NCBI GenBank assembly: GCA_036506275.1
Contig: DASXSB010000100.1
Coordinates: forward strand, 1-48,343
Length of the DNA: 48,343 nucleotides
DNA from: DASXSB01 sp036506275
GTDB lineage: Bacteria > Methylomirabilota > Methylomirabilia > Rokubacteriales > CSP1-6
Direction: 5' to 3'
Part shown: piece after piece, positions 24,267 to 33,732 of the stretch
How the letters are laid out: each line of letters starts with the position of its first letter
Position numbering within the stretch: the stretch's first letter is position 1
Notes under the pieces: model-generated
Database searches by the model: none
Told to the model about the DNA's origin: nothing
The model's input: the letters and a program-made list of their open reading frames with translations, nothing else
Position numbers and translations under genes: made by a program

Positions 24267-25169
24267 TCAGTCGTCCTTCACGGAATTTTCGATGCTGTCG
24301 AGGCCGGTGATCTCCATGCGGACCACGTCCCCGGGCTGGAGCCACACGGGCGGCTTCATGCCGAGACCGACGCCGGGTGGGGTGCCAGTGGCGATGAGAT
24401 CGCCCGGAGACAGCGTCATGATCCCGGAGAGATAGCTCACGATGTAGTTCACGTTGAAGATGAACGTCTTCGTGCTGCCCTTCTGCATCTGCTTGCCGTT
24501 CACGAACGTCTTGAGGTCGAGGGAATGGGGATCGCGGATCTCGCCGCGGTCGGCGATGTACGGCCCCACCGGCGCGAAGGTGTCCGCGATCTTGCCGGCC
24601 GCCCACTGCGTGGTGAGGAACTGAAAATCCCGCGCGCTCACGTCGTTGATGATCGTGTAGCCCCACACGTACTCGAGGGCCTGCTCCCGGCTCACGTGAC
24701 GAGCGGCGCGCCCGATCACCACGCCGAGCTCCACTTCCCAGTCGAGCTGCTTGCTGCCCCGCGGGCGGAGGATCGGCTCCCCGGGATCGAGGACGGTGTT
24801 GTTCCACTTGGCGAAGATCGGAGGCTCCTTGGGGATGGGATTGCCCGTCTCCTCGGCGTGATCGCGGTAGTTCAGGCCGATGCAGATGAACTTTCCGGGG
24901 TCGGCGATGGGCGCGTGGAGGCGCACCGCCGCGCGGGGGAACGTGACCCATTCCGTGATGCCGGCGACCGCGTCCTGGGTGGCGGCGCCGCCCTCGAGGA
25001 AGGCGCGCGTGCTGAGCGGCACGAGCGCGGTGGCGATCTCCTGCGCGCGCGCGACGCCGCGTCGAGCGAGGGTGGCGGCGACACTCGCCTGGAGATCGGC
25101 GACGCGGTCGCCCTGGAGCGCGCCCACGCGGGGCGCGAGGCCGTTCTGGGAAAAGCGGACGAGCTTCAT
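24267..25169 (-). CDS. fumarylacetoacetate hydrolase (FAH) family protein
   Basis: The 300-residue FAH-fold protein has ICIGLNYRDHAEETGNPIP, the metal-binding WEVELGVVIG pair of glutamates, INDVSARDFQ with the metal Asp, and TGTPPGVGLGMKPP. Such enzymes cleave or hydrate 2-keto acids in aromatic and sugar-acid breakdown (for example acylpyruvate hydrolase, 2-keto-4-pentenoate hydratase, oxaloacetate decarboxylase). The exact substrate cannot be told. The ATG follows GGGAGGGA. A TATAAT box lies about 35 nt upstream. It is upstream of apgM but separated by a probable separate promoter. Confidence 0.9.
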   Translation of the reverse strand: MKLVRFSQNGLAPRVGALQGDRVADLQASVAATLARRGVARAQEIATALVPLSTRAFLEGGAATQDAVAGITEWVTFPRAAVRLHAPIADPGKFICIGLNYRDHAEETGNPIPKEPPIFAKWNNTVLDPGEPILRPRGSKQLDWEVELGVVIGRAARHVSREQALEYVWGYTIINDVSARDFQFLTTQWAAGKIADTFAPVGPYIADRGEIRDPHSLDLKTFVNGKQMQKGSTKTFIFNVNYIVSYLSGIMTLSPGDLIATGTPPGVGLGMKPPVWLQPGDVVRMEITGLDSIENSVKDD

Positions 25170-25203
25170 GCGTGGATCCCTCCCGCTCGAGGATGTGGCG
25201 CCG

Positions 25204-25209
25204 ATTATA
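25204..25209 (-). promoter_or_regulatory. -10 box of the FAH gene
   Basis: A perfect TATAAT on the minus strand (25209-25204) gives a leader of about 28 nt that includes the ribosome binding site. No good -35 box is seen at 17 nt, so activation or an extended -10 may be involved. Confidence 0.45.
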
Positions 25210-25225
25210 GCTCCGGCTCGATTCA

Positions 25226-25275
25226 GCCGCTCGGAGGCGGCTTTGCTATATTTTCTGAGGGTTCACGGGCCGTGA
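25226..25275 (+). promoter_or_regulatory. regulatory region before the Q/P-rich gene: hairpin, TATATT box, palindrome
   Basis: GCCGC (25226-25230) and GCGGC (25237-25241) form a hairpin followed by T-rich DNA. TATATT at 25247-25252 is a possible -10 box for the plus-strand gene. TCACGG-G-CCGTGA (25263-25275) is a 13-nt palindrome downstream of it. The remaining leader up to 25378 is about 100 nt, with no riboswitch I recognise. Confidence 0.35.
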
Positions 25276-25378
25276 GAGATGGCCCTCGCCGCGCGGAGGA
25301 AACCGTTGAGAAATATATGTGGGCGGCCTGCCCGGTGGCGACGGAGAATGTTTCTAACCACCCCGTGAGGAGGGTTTC

Positions 25379-26092
25379 ATGACGAGGGGACCGAGAGGCA
25401 TCGCGATGGCGTTGGTGCTCGCGCTGCTTGTGGGCGGGCCACTGGCCCCGCTCGCGGCCGCGCCGCAAACGCAGCCGGCGGCGTCCGCCGAGCCGAACCA
25501 GGGCGCTTCGTCGATGCCGTCGGCGACGATGGAGCAGGACCAGGCGCAGCAACAGAACCAGGTCCAGCTGCCGCAGCCGCAGGCCGAGGAGCAGAACCAG
25601 GCCCAGCCGCAGGCTCAGCAGCAACCGGACCAGCCCGCGCAGCAGCCCCCGCCGCAGCAAGACCAGCCTCAGCAGCTCGGGGTGGGTCAGTCGCAGCCGC
25701 CGGCTCAGGAAACGCCCGGTGTCGTCACCCAGCCGCCCCCGGCGCCGCCGGCCGGCCAGACCCCGGTGCGTGCGAGCCAGCCGGATCAGTTCAAGGAGAC
25801 GGTCAAGAGCACCCGGGCCCCGCGTCGCGGGTCGGACGGCTACGACGCGGCTGCCGTCGTCGTCAACATCGGGCGGCCACCGCTGAAGGCGGTTCTCTGC
25901 GGCCTCGGCGTCGTCAGCAGCGCGGCCCTCTTCGCCCTCACGTTCGGGTCAGCATCCCGCGCGGCGACGGCGGCGGTGGCGGAAGGGTGCGGAGGAAAGT
26001 GGTTCGTGAACGGTGACGACCTGCGCCCCGAGGGTACCCGCACGGGGAGCTTCGAGTGGGAGACGCACCAGTTCGACTGGGAGAGACGGTAA
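25379..26092 (+). CDS. exported Gln/Pro-rich protein with a C-terminal membrane helix
   Basis: The ATG at 25379 follows GAGGAGGG. Residues 1-28 are a signal peptide (IAMALVLALLVGGPLAPLAAA). Residues ~30-145 are low-complexity, dominated by Gln, Pro and Ala. A hydrophobic helix near 170-190 (VLCGLGVVSSAALFALTFG) precedes a short ending with GCGGKWFVNGDDLRPEG. The disordered Q/P region suits a spacer across the periplasm; the tail could insert into a membrane or be a glycine-zipper-like segment. Function unknown. A long leader with a palindrome suggests regulation. Confidence 0.7.
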   Translation: MTRGPRGIAMALVLALLVGGPLAPLAAAPQTQPAASAEPNQGASSMPSATMEQDQAQQQNQVQLPQPQAEEQNQAQPQAQQQPDQPAQQPPPQQDQPQQLGVGQSQPPAQETPGVVTQPPPAPPAGQTPVRASQPDQFKETVKSTRAPRRGSDGYDAAAVVVNIGRPPLKAVLCGLGVVSSAALFALTFGSASRAATAAVAEGCGGKWFVNGDDLRPEGTRTGSFEWETHQFDWERR

Positions 26093-26146
26093 GCCGCGAG
26101 TCCTCCCGCGCCTGAGCCCAACCGCCGCCCCACGCGCGCCCGCATC

Positions 26147-26449
26147 GTGGTGGCGGCGGTCTTCGTTTTGCTCCTGGCCGGCTTCGCGGCGGGTCTCTGG
26201 GGCACGATCGTACGTCCGCCCGCCTACGAGGTGCGTGGCTCCGTCGTCGCGCGCCCGGCCTCGAACCTGCTCCTCGTCCGTCACGAGGCCATCGATGCCC
26301 TCGGCATGAGCGCGATGGAGACGATGGCGGTGTTCGCGGATCCCGCCTTGCTCGACGCCGCCGACCTCGCCCCCGGGGCTCGCGTCAAGCTCGCCGTGCG
26401 CCGGCGCGCCGACGAGCTCGTCCTTCTCCGCGTCGACAAGCTTCCCTAG
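26147..26449 (+). CDS. CusF-like copper-binding domain protein, membrane-anchored
   Basis: An N-terminal hydrophobic helix (AAVFVLLLAGFAAGLWG) leads into a small beta-barrel domain with the CusF pattern: RGSVVARPASNLLLVRHEAI, then ALGMSAMETMAVF, DPALLDAADLAPGARV. The likely copper ligands are His46, Met54, Met57 and Met60; in CusF one His and two Met bind Cu(I), together with a Trp that I do not see here. The GTG at 26147 has no clear ribosome binding site. It converges with a cytochrome c gene; the two stops share CTAG. A role in copper delivery to respiratory enzymes is inference. Confidence 0.65.
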   Translation: MVAAVFVLLLAGFAAGLWGTIVRPPAYEVRGSVVARPASNLLLVRHEAIDALGMSAMETMAVFADPALLDAADLAPGARVKLAVRRRADELVLLRVDKLP

Positions 26450-26808
26450 CGCGAACGGGGCGTGGCGCCGAGCCCGCGCACGTATCGCACGAGGGCGGCG
26501 ATGTCGGCGTCGTCGAAGGTGGAGCCGAAGGCGGGCATGCCGGGGCGGCCGACCGGCGCCCCGCCCGTCTTGACGATGTCGAACAGGTACTGATCGGAAT
26601 GGGCGCGCACGCTCGCGTCGGTGAGGTCGTGGGGGCGTAGAAGGAAGAGAGCGGCGCGCCAGGAGCCGCGGCCATCCACGCCGTGGCAGGTGACGCAGAA
26701 GCGATAGTAGAGTCGCGCCTCGCGCGCGGCGCCGGGCGGCGGCGTCGGTGTTTCGAGAAGCCAGGCGAGGCCGCCCGCGAAGATCCCGACGGCGGCCAGC
26801 GCCACCAC
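26446..26808 (-). CDS. membrane-anchored c-type cytochrome
   Basis: The 120-residue protein has an N-terminal hydrophobic helix, the heme site CVTCH (38-42) and an axial Met91 in GRPGMPAFG. It matches small class I cytochromes (cytochrome_CBB3-like) that carry electrons in the periplasm. It also has the FDDADIAALVRYVRGLG helix typical of the family end. The GTG start at 26808 is the first in frame and may be preceded by a few more residues. It lies downstream of the ABC ATPase gene on the same strand with a 40-nt gap. Confidence 0.85.
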   Translation of the reverse strand: MVALAAVGIFAGGLAWLLETPTPPPGAAREARLYYRFCVTCHGVDGRGSWRAALFLLRPHDLTDASVRAHSDQYLFDIVKTGGAPVGRPGMPAFGSTFDDADIAALVRYVRGLGATPRSR

Positions 26809-26848
26809 GAGCCCGGCCAGAGGACGACGGATGACGCCGGCGCCCGGG

Positions 26849-27937
<1,089 letters not shown>

Positions 27938-28076
27938 CGCTGTCTCCCTCCGACGTCAGGCTAGTTCGGCCCGTGCGCCCGCCCGCGGGCGGCCGGGTAC
28001 CGCATGGTACATCAGGCGGTGGCGAACTTCGCGCCCGTCCGCGGGCGCCCTCCGGGGCCCCGGGGGGGGCCGGGGC

Positions 28077-28104
28077 TTGACAATATCTCGTTTCGGCGGA
28101 TAAA
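28077..28104 (+). promoter_or_regulatory. promoter of the 28158 ABC operon
   Basis: TTGACA (28077-28082), 16 nt, then GATAAA (28099-28104). The leader is about 45 nt. An inverted repeat GTACC-GCAT-GGTAC at 27997-28010 lies between the divergent genes and could be an operator. Confidence 0.5.
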
Positions 28105-28157
28105 CAGTTCATTTCCAAGCTCCTCGGGCCCCGCAGACCCGACAAGGGAGGTCGACG

Positions 28158-29489
28158 ATGAGTGAGCCACGCCCGCCCCGTCCAAACCTTGCCGCCGGCG
28201 TCGATCGCCGGCGCTTCCTGAAGGTCAGCGGAGGAGGCCTTGCCAGCGCCACGCTCCTCACGATGCTGGACGCGCGGCAAGCGCCGGCCCAGATCAAGGG
28301 GACGACCCTCCGCATGCTCAAGTGGAGCCACTACGTTCCCGCCTACGACGTCTGGTTCGACAAGTTCGCCAAGGAGTGGGGCGAGAAGAACGGCGTCACC
28401 GTCCGCGTCGACCACATCCCGCACCTCGAGCTTCCCGCCCGCTACGCGGCCGAATTCGCGGCCGGGGCCGGGCACGACCTGATCTACTTCGTCGGGCAGA
28501 TCCTGACCGGCCACTACTACCGCAACCTGATCGATCTCAGCGACCTCGCCGACGCGCTGGGCAAGAAGAACGGCGGGTGGCTGGAGAGCGCGAAGAGCTG
28601 CGCGCTGGTGGGGGGGCGCTGGTACGGGGTACCAGACTTCTTCATCTCCATCCCCGTCCTCTATCGCAAGGACCTCTTCGCGTCAGTGGGAATGGAGGCG
28701 CCCCAGACGTGGGACGACCTCCGCAACGCGGGCAAGCAGCTCAAGGCGAAGGGCCATCCCACCGGCATGCAGTTCTCGCGCTGCAACGACTCCAACCACA
28801 ACTGGCGCGCCCTCATGTACTGCTTCGGGGTCAAGGAGACGGACCCCTCCGGGCAGAACATCACGATCGACTCCAAGGAGATGCGGGAAGCGCTCCGCTT
28901 CGGCAAGGCGCTCTACGACGAGGGGATGACGCCCGAAGTCTTCTCCTGGGACGACGCCTCCGACAATCGCTTCCTCGCCTCCGGCGTCGCCTCCTGGATT
29001 CACGACGCGATCTCGGCCTATCACTCCACGCGCCTCACCAACCCCAAGGTCTTCGAGCAGACGTTCGTGGTGCCGGAGGTCTCGGGGCCAGGTGGGAAGT
29101 GGAACGTGGGGGAGCCGAACGTGTGGGCGATCTGGAAGTTCTCCAAGAACGTCCCCGCCGCCAAGGAGTTCATCCAGTGGATCGCCGACCATCAGAAGGA
29201 AGCGATGGAGGCGAGCCTCGGCTACAACATGCCGTTCCTCAAGGATCAGTACAAGAAGCCGATGCCGTACCTCGGCAAGGATACGAAGCTGGCCGCCCTC
29301 CAGGACCAGGAGAAGATCACGGCCTTCTTCGGCTATCCCGGGCCCATGACGCCGCCCGCGCAGGAAGTGCTGACGACGTTCATCGTCCCCGACATGTTCA
29401 CGCGCGTGGCGCGCGGGGGCGACGTCGAAGAAACGATGAAGTGGGGTGTCGGCGAAATCCGCCGCATCTACGCGAAGCACAAAGCCTAG
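28158..29489 (+). CDS. Tat-exported carbohydrate ABC substrate-binding protein
   Basis: The 443-residue protein starts with a twin-arginine signal (DRRRFLKVSGGGLASATLL) and continues as a family 1 extracellular solute-binding protein: TTLRMLKWSHYVPAYDVWFDK, HDLIYFVGQI, YRKDLFASVGMEAPQTWDDL, WNVGEPNVWAIWKFSKN. It would fold in the cytoplasm and bind its ligand in the periplasm. The ligand is not deducible; sugars, polyols or glycerol-phosphate compounds are usual for the family. ATG with AAGGGAGG upstream. First gene of an operon with two permeases. Confidence 0.92.
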   Translation: MSEPRPPRPNLAAGVDRRRFLKVSGGGLASATLLTMLDARQAPAQIKGTTLRMLKWSHYVPAYDVWFDKFAKEWGEKNGVTVRVDHIPHLELPARYAAEFAAGAGHDLIYFVGQILTGHYYRNLIDLSDLADALGKKNGGWLESAKSCALVGGRWYGVPDFFISIPVLYRKDLFASVGMEAPQTWDDLRNAGKQLKAKGHPTGMQFSRCNDSNHNWRALMYCFGVKETDPSGQNITIDSKEMREALRFGKALYDEGMTPEVFSWDDASDNRFLASGVASWIHDAISAYHSTRLTNPKVFEQTFVVPEVSGPGGKWNVGEPNVWAIWKFSKNVPAAKEFIQWIADHQKEAMEASLGYNMPFLKDQYKKPMPYLGKDTKLAALQDQEKITAFFGYPGPMTPPAQEVLTTFIVPDMFTRVARGGDVEETMKWGVGEIRRIYAKHKA

Positions 29490-29493
29490 CGGA

Positions 29494-30474
29494 ATGACCG
29501 AGCTGTCCGCGGGCGGCGTGCCGCCGAGCACGTCGCTGTCGGTCGCCGTGGGCGGGCGCGTCGGAGTGCAGTCGTGGTGGCGCACTCCGACCGCCCGCCG
29601 GTATCTCTTCGGCTATACGCTCCTCGCACCCGCCGTGCTCTACGTCCTCTTGCTGGTCGGCATCCCGTTCGTGTTCTCGCTCTACCTCGCCATGAGCGAT
29701 GCCTCGGTGGGCGTGCCGGTGGCGCGCTTCGTCGGGCTCGAGAACTTCAAGACGGCGGTGGAGAACGCGACGTTCTACGTCGCCCTCCGCAACACCATCG
29801 TGTTCACGCTGGGGGCCGGGATCATGAAAGGCCTTCTCGGCACCACGCTCGCGTTCTTGCTCGTGCAGCCGTTCCGCGGCCGCAAGATCATCCGCGCCCT
29901 CGTCGTGATCCCGTTCACGCTTCCCATCGCGGTGAGCGTGCTCGGCTGGAAGTGGATGTTCGATTCCCAGTTCAGCGTCATCAACTGGGCGCTCAACAAG
30001 GCCGCCCTCATCGGCCCCTACGGCTCTCCGGACTGGCCCGTCTGGCTCGGTCAGCCCTGGCTCGCGTTCTTCTCCGTGATGTTCGTGAACGTCTGGCGCG
30101 GGTTCCCGTTCAGCGCCATCGTCCTCCTCGCCGGCCTTACCTCGGTGCCGCCCGAGATCATCGACGCCGCCAAGGTCGACGGGACGTCGTTCCTGAAGCG
30201 CTTCCGTCTCGTCATCGTGCCCATGATCGCGCCCATCCTCTTCATCGGGAGCGCGTTCGACACCGTGTTCACGCTGTCGGACCTGAGCATCGTCTACCTG
30301 CTCACGAACGGCGGCCCCGACGGCGCCACCGAGATCCTGCCCACGCTCGCCTACAACACCGGCATCCGGGGCGGCGCCCTCGGGCGGGGGGCGGCCATCT
30401 CGCTCTTCCTGTTCCCGCTCCTGCTGCCGGCCATGATCATGCTCTTGCGCACGCTCCGGCGACGGCAATACTGA
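29494..30474 (+). CDS. MalF/UgpA-type sugar ABC permease
   Basis: Six hydrophobic helices start at about residue 34 (YLFGYTLLAPAVLYVLLLVG). The EAA-type coupling loop is PPEIIDAAKVDGTSFLKRFRLVIVPMI. The ATG at 29494 is chosen because it follows the upstream stop by 4 nt; the longer frame begins inside the binding-protein gene. It pairs with the MalG-type permease that starts 16 nt after its stop. Confidence 0.93.
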   Translation: MTELSAGGVPPSTSLSVAVGGRVGVQSWWRTPTARRYLFGYTLLAPAVLYVLLLVGIPFVFSLYLAMSDASVGVPVARFVGLENFKTAVENATFYVALRNTIVFTLGAGIMKGLLGTTLAFLLVQPFRGRKIIRALVVIPFTLPIAVSVLGWKWMFDSQFSVINWALNKAALIGPYGSPDWPVWLGQPWLAFFSVMFVNVWRGFPFSAIVLLAGLTSVPPEIIDAAKVDGTSFLKRFRLVIVPMIAPILFIGSAFDTVFTLSDLSIVYLLTNGGPDGATEILPTLAYNTGIRGGALGRGAAISLFLFPLLLPAMIMLLRTLRRRQY

Positions 30475-30490
30475 TGACGGCGCGCGCGTA

Positions 30491-31375
30491 ATGGCGACGC
30501 TCGCCCCCACCCTCGGACAGCGGGCGCCTCGCACGGCGCGGGCGCGCTCGGTGCGACGGCACGTCTTCATCTATCTCGGGCTCGTCCCGTTCATGATCAT
30601 CGCGGTCGGCCCCGTGATCTGGATGTTCATCACCGCCATCAAGCAGGACGCCGATCTCTATCTGGTGGGCGCCATCCCGTTCTGGTTCAATCAGCCGCCC
30701 ACGTGGAAGAACTTCGACTTTCTGTTCCACAACACCTTCTACGGGGACTGGATCGTCAACACGATGGCGATCTCGTTCTGGGTGTCCGCGATCACGCTGC
30801 TGACGGCGGTGCCCGCCGGCTACGCGCTCGCGCGCCTGCGCCTGCCGTTCGCGGAGAACCTCGGCATCGCGATCTTCATGACCTATCTCGTGCCTGCCAT
30901 CATCCTGTTCATTCCCCTCGCCCGCGTGGTGACCGAGCTCGGCTTACAGGACTCGTGGTGGGCGCTGGTGGTCGTCTATCCGACGTTCACGATCCCGTTC
31001 TGCACGTGGCTGCTGATGGGGTTCTTCAAGACGGTGCCGTTCGAGATCGAGGAAGCGGCCATGGTGGACGGCTGCGGCCAGCTCGGCGCTCTCCTGCGCG
31101 TGGTGCTGCCCGTGAGCTGGCCGGGATTGATCACCGCCGTCATCTTCTCGTTCACGCTCTCCATGCAGGACTTCCTCTACTCGCTCGCGTTCGTGTCGAT
31201 CTCGGAGGAGAAGCCGGTGCCGCTCGGCGTTGCCACCGAGCTCATCCGCGGCGACATCTACTTCTGGGGCTCGCTGATGGCGGGCGCGCTGCTGGTGGGC
31301 GTGCCGGTCGCCATCGTCTACAACTTCTTCCTCGACCGGTTCATCAGCGGCATCACGGGCGCCGCCATCAAGTGA
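30491..31375 (+). CDS. MalG/UgpE-type sugar ABC permease
   Basis: The 294-residue six-helix permease starts helix 1 with FIYLGLVPFMIIAVGPVIWMF and carries the coupling loop VPFEIEEAAMVDGCGQLGALLRVVLPV. ELIRGDIYFWGSLMAGALL is close to the matching segment of the permease at 34633-35484, showing that the two importers are related. It forms the channel with the preceding MalF-type subunit. Confidence 0.93.
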   Translation: MATLAPTLGQRAPRTARARSVRRHVFIYLGLVPFMIIAVGPVIWMFITAIKQDADLYLVGAIPFWFNQPPTWKNFDFLFHNTFYGDWIVNTMAISFWVSAITLLTAVPAGYALARLRLPFAENLGIAIFMTYLVPAIILFIPLARVVTELGLQDSWWALVVVYPTFTIPFCTWLLMGFFKTVPFEIEEAAMVDGCGQLGALLRVVLPVSWPGLITAVIFSFTLSMQDFLYSLAFVSISEEKPVPLGVATELIRGDIYFWGSLMAGALLVGVPVAIVYNFFLDRFISGITGAAIK

Positions 31376-31415
31376 CGTGGCCGTGAACCACGCGGAACCT
31401 CAGGGAGGTGCGTGC

Positions 31416-31877
31416 ATGAGAGCGAAGATCATCGTGGCAGGGGCGCTGGCGGCCGTCGTGCTCGCGGGCGGGCTCGCGTCGTCGGCGCGCGCGCAGGACC
31501 AGAAGGTGCCCCAGGAGAAGGACGTGAAGTCGTCGGCGATCGTCACCTCGCTGGGGCCGTTCCGGGAAGCCGTCAGCATCCCGGTGGTCCTGAGCGGGCA
31601 GGTGATCGAGATCGCGCCCGGCGGTCAGACGGGCCGGCAGCGGCATACCGTTCCCTCGTTCATCTACGTGCTCGAGGGCACGCTCGTGACCAACAGCGAA
31701 GGCGGACGCGTGGGCGTGGCGGGCGTCCAGTACCATAGCGCGGGCCAGGCGTACTCCGATCCCGCCGGCGTGTGGCACAACCACTCCGCCGCCGGTTCCG
31801 GACCCGTGAAGTACCTCCTGCTGCTCATCAGCACGCCCGGCGGCAACGTCACCGAGAAGGCGAAAGCCGACGAATAG
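31416..31877 (+). CDS. periplasmic cupin-domain protein
   Basis: The ATG at 31416 follows GGGAGGT. A signal peptide (about residues 1-27, ending ASSARAQ) precedes a single cupin barrel: RQRHTVPSFIYVLEGTLV and DPAGVWHNHSAAG give His ligands for a metal. Length 153. Such small exported cupins bind or modify small molecules; the reaction is unknown. It lies 40 nt downstream of the MalG-type gene and could act on the transported compound. Confidence 0.82.
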   Translation: MRAKIIVAGALAAVVLAGGLASSARAQDQKVPQEKDVKSSAIVTSLGPFREAVSIPVVLSGQVIEIAPGGQTGRQRHTVPSFIYVLEGTLVTNSEGGRVGVAGVQYHSAGQAYSDPAGVWHNHSAAGSGPVKYLLLLISTPGGNVTEKAKADE

Positions 31878-32037
31878 CGGGCGATCACGGGCGGTCCGCT
31901 TCACCGCCGCCATCGCGGCCGCCCTGTCGCTCGTCCTCGTTCTGCTTCCGCCGCCCGGCCGCACCGCGCCCGGCCCCGAGGTCGTCGCCACCGGCGTCGT
32001 CCGCCCGCTCCAGCTGGCCATCGACGGTCACGACCTC

Positions 32038-32901
32038 GTGGTCCTGAGTCCGGGCCGCGGGGGCGATGCCGCCGGCGAGATCTACCGCGTGGATCTCCAG
32101 GGCGAGCTGCCCGTGGATCTCTCGCGTCATGCCCGCGTGCGCATCCCCTTCGTGGACGGGAGCCTCGCCCTCGGCAGCCTCGTCGTCGACCATGGCGCGC
32201 GCGCGTTGTTCCTCGGCGAGGAGAACGGAACGCGCATCTATCGCCTCAGCGAGGACGAGCGCCTCACGCTCTATGCCACCGGCCTCCACCGCCTCGCGGG
32301 AGGGAGCAGCATCGCGCTCGACCGGCAGGGGCGGCTGGTCGTGGTCGATCACGTCGATCCGTTCATCTCGCCCGGCGACGAGCGCCCGGTGCCGGGGCTG
32401 GAGCCGTTCCGGGACGAGCAGTACCGGGGCCCCGTCGTTTTCCGGATCGCCCTCGACCCGAGCCTCCGGCTTCCGCGCCGGATCGACCTCCTCGCTCCCG
32501 TCTTCCCGCGCGGCTGGGGCGGACGGGGCGGCGGCGGCAACTTCCGCCGCCTGATCGCGGTGGCGCCCGTGGCCGGCGACGACCTCGTCGTCCTCACGTC
32601 GGACGGCGAGCTCGTCCGTCTCGTCGCCGGCGGAGGCCTCGAGCCCTGGGCGGTGCTGCCGCGCGGCCAGTACAACCGGATCAACATGCTGACGGCGCCC
32701 GACGGAGCCGTCATCGTGAGCGGCGGCTTCCACGTGGCCCGGATCTTCCGGGTGGCCGCGAACGGCGCCGTGACCGTGCTCGCGTCGGATCTGGCCGATC
32801 CCGAGGGCATCGCCCTCGACGCCCGCGGCGATCTCTACGTGGCGGAGTCGTCCCTCCACCGCATCGTCCGGCTACGCGCCCTCCAGCATGGCGGCGGTTA
32901 G
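32038..32901 (+). CDS. exported NHL/SMP-30-like beta-propeller protein
   Basis: The sequence shows repeated propeller blades: VDLQGELPVDLS, SIALDRQGRLVVVDHVDPF, IVSGGFHVARIFRVAANG, DPEGIALDARGDLYVAESSLHRIVRLR. It resembles strictosidine-synthase/SMP-30-type proteins. GTG 32038 is the first usual start, but the frame is open upstream to about 31879 and encodes a signal-peptide-like stretch (FTAAIAAALSLVLVLLPPPG) without an ATG, GTG or TTG. The true start is therefore uncertain and may be unusual, or an error may hide it. It follows the cupin gene directly. Its 3' end overlaps the convergent permease gene by 30 nt. Confidence 0.72.
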   Translation: MVLSPGRGGDAAGEIYRVDLQGELPVDLSRHARVRIPFVDGSLALGSLVVDHGARALFLGEENGTRIYRLSEDERLTLYATGLHRLAGGSSIALDRQGRLVVVDHVDPFISPGDERPVPGLEPFRDEQYRGPVVFRIALDPSLRLPRRIDLLAPVFPRGWGGRGGGGNFRRLIAVAPVAGDDLVVLTSDGELVRLVAGGGLEPWAVLPRGQYNRINMLTAPDGAVIVSGGFHVARIFRVAANGAVTVLASDLADPEGIALDARGDLYVAESSLHRIVRLRALQHGGG

Positions 32902-33732
32902 TCCGCGCACGTAGCCGCGCGCGAACACTGCGCACAGCAGCGCGATCGGGATGGCGGCGAGGTTCACGCCGGCCACCGCCACCAGCTCCTCGAGGCTGAC
33001 GTCCATCACGCCGAGCCCGGCCGCCACCGTCTGCTTGTGGCGATCGAGCAGGAAGATGGACGCCAGCATGAAGTCGTTGCCGACCGTGCCCACCGTGAAG
33101 AGCCCGGCCGCCACCAGGACGTTGCGGCTCATGGGGAGGATGATGCGCGCGAAGGCGGTGGCGGGGGAGGCGCCCTCCACGAGCGCGGACTCCTCGATCT
33201 CGCGCGGGAGGTGGCGGTAGTACGCGGAGAGGATCCAGATCGCGAACGGCAGCGCCATGGTGGCGTAGATCAGCACGAGGGCGAGGTGGCTGTCGTCGAG
33301 GCCGAGGGCGAGGACGACCTGGTAGAGCGGGATGAAGAGGATCGTGTGCGGCACCACGTAGGTCGCGAAGAGCCCCCGCCGCCACCAGCGCCAGCCGGGC
33401 GGGCGCAGGCGGCCGAGGGCGTAGGCGGCGGGAACGGCGGCGGCGAGCGTCACGAGCAGGCTCGCCCCCAGCACGATGGCGGAGTTCAGCAGCCACACCA
33501 TGAACGGAACGCGCGGGACCACCACGTACCCGCGCGCGGACGGCTCGTCGTCGGTGTCGAAGAGATCGGTGTAATTCTCGAACGTGGGAGCGGCGACGTA
33601 GAACGGGCTGCCGAACACGTCCTCCTCCGGCGTCTTGAGCGACTGCACGGTGATGAAGTAGATTGGGAACAGACTGTAGACGGCGGCTGCCAGCAGCAAG
33701 CCGCGCTGGGTCCACCGCCGCGTGGCGGTCAT
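32872..33732 (-). CDS. MalG-type sugar ABC permease (second pair)
   Basis: The 286-residue permease begins MTATRRWTQRGLLLAAAVYSLFPIYFITVQ and shows six helices and the coupling loop LPREIEESALVEGASPATAFARIILPM. A ~25-residue periplasmic segment with FDTDDEPSARGYVV after helix 1 is unlike the other MalG in this operon. Its ATG overlaps the MalF-type gene upstream by 4 nt. It is the last gene of the minus-strand importer operon and overlaps the propeller gene end to end. Confidence 0.9.
   Translation of the reverse strand: MTATRRWTQRGLLLAAAVYSLFPIYFITVQSLKTPEEDVFGSPFYVAAPTFENYTDLFDTDDEPSARGYVVVPRVPFMVWLLNSAIVLGASLLVTLAAAVPAAYALGRLRPPGWRWWRRGLFATYVVPHTILFIPLYQVVLALGLDDSHLALVLIYATMALPFAIWILSAYYRHLPREIEESALVEGASPATAFARIILPMSRNVLVAAGLFTVGTVGNDFMLASIFLLDRHKQTVAAGLGVMDVSLEELVAVAGVNLAAIPIALLCAVFARGYVRGLTAAMLEGA

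Noticed and set aside
20836..24951. 1371-residue minus-strand frame
   Set aside because: Out-of-frame reading through the FAH, ApgM and GT20 genes; Arg/Ala/His-rich noise.
22098..25382. 1094-residue plus-strand frame
   Set aside because: Antisense to three clear genes, with no domain.
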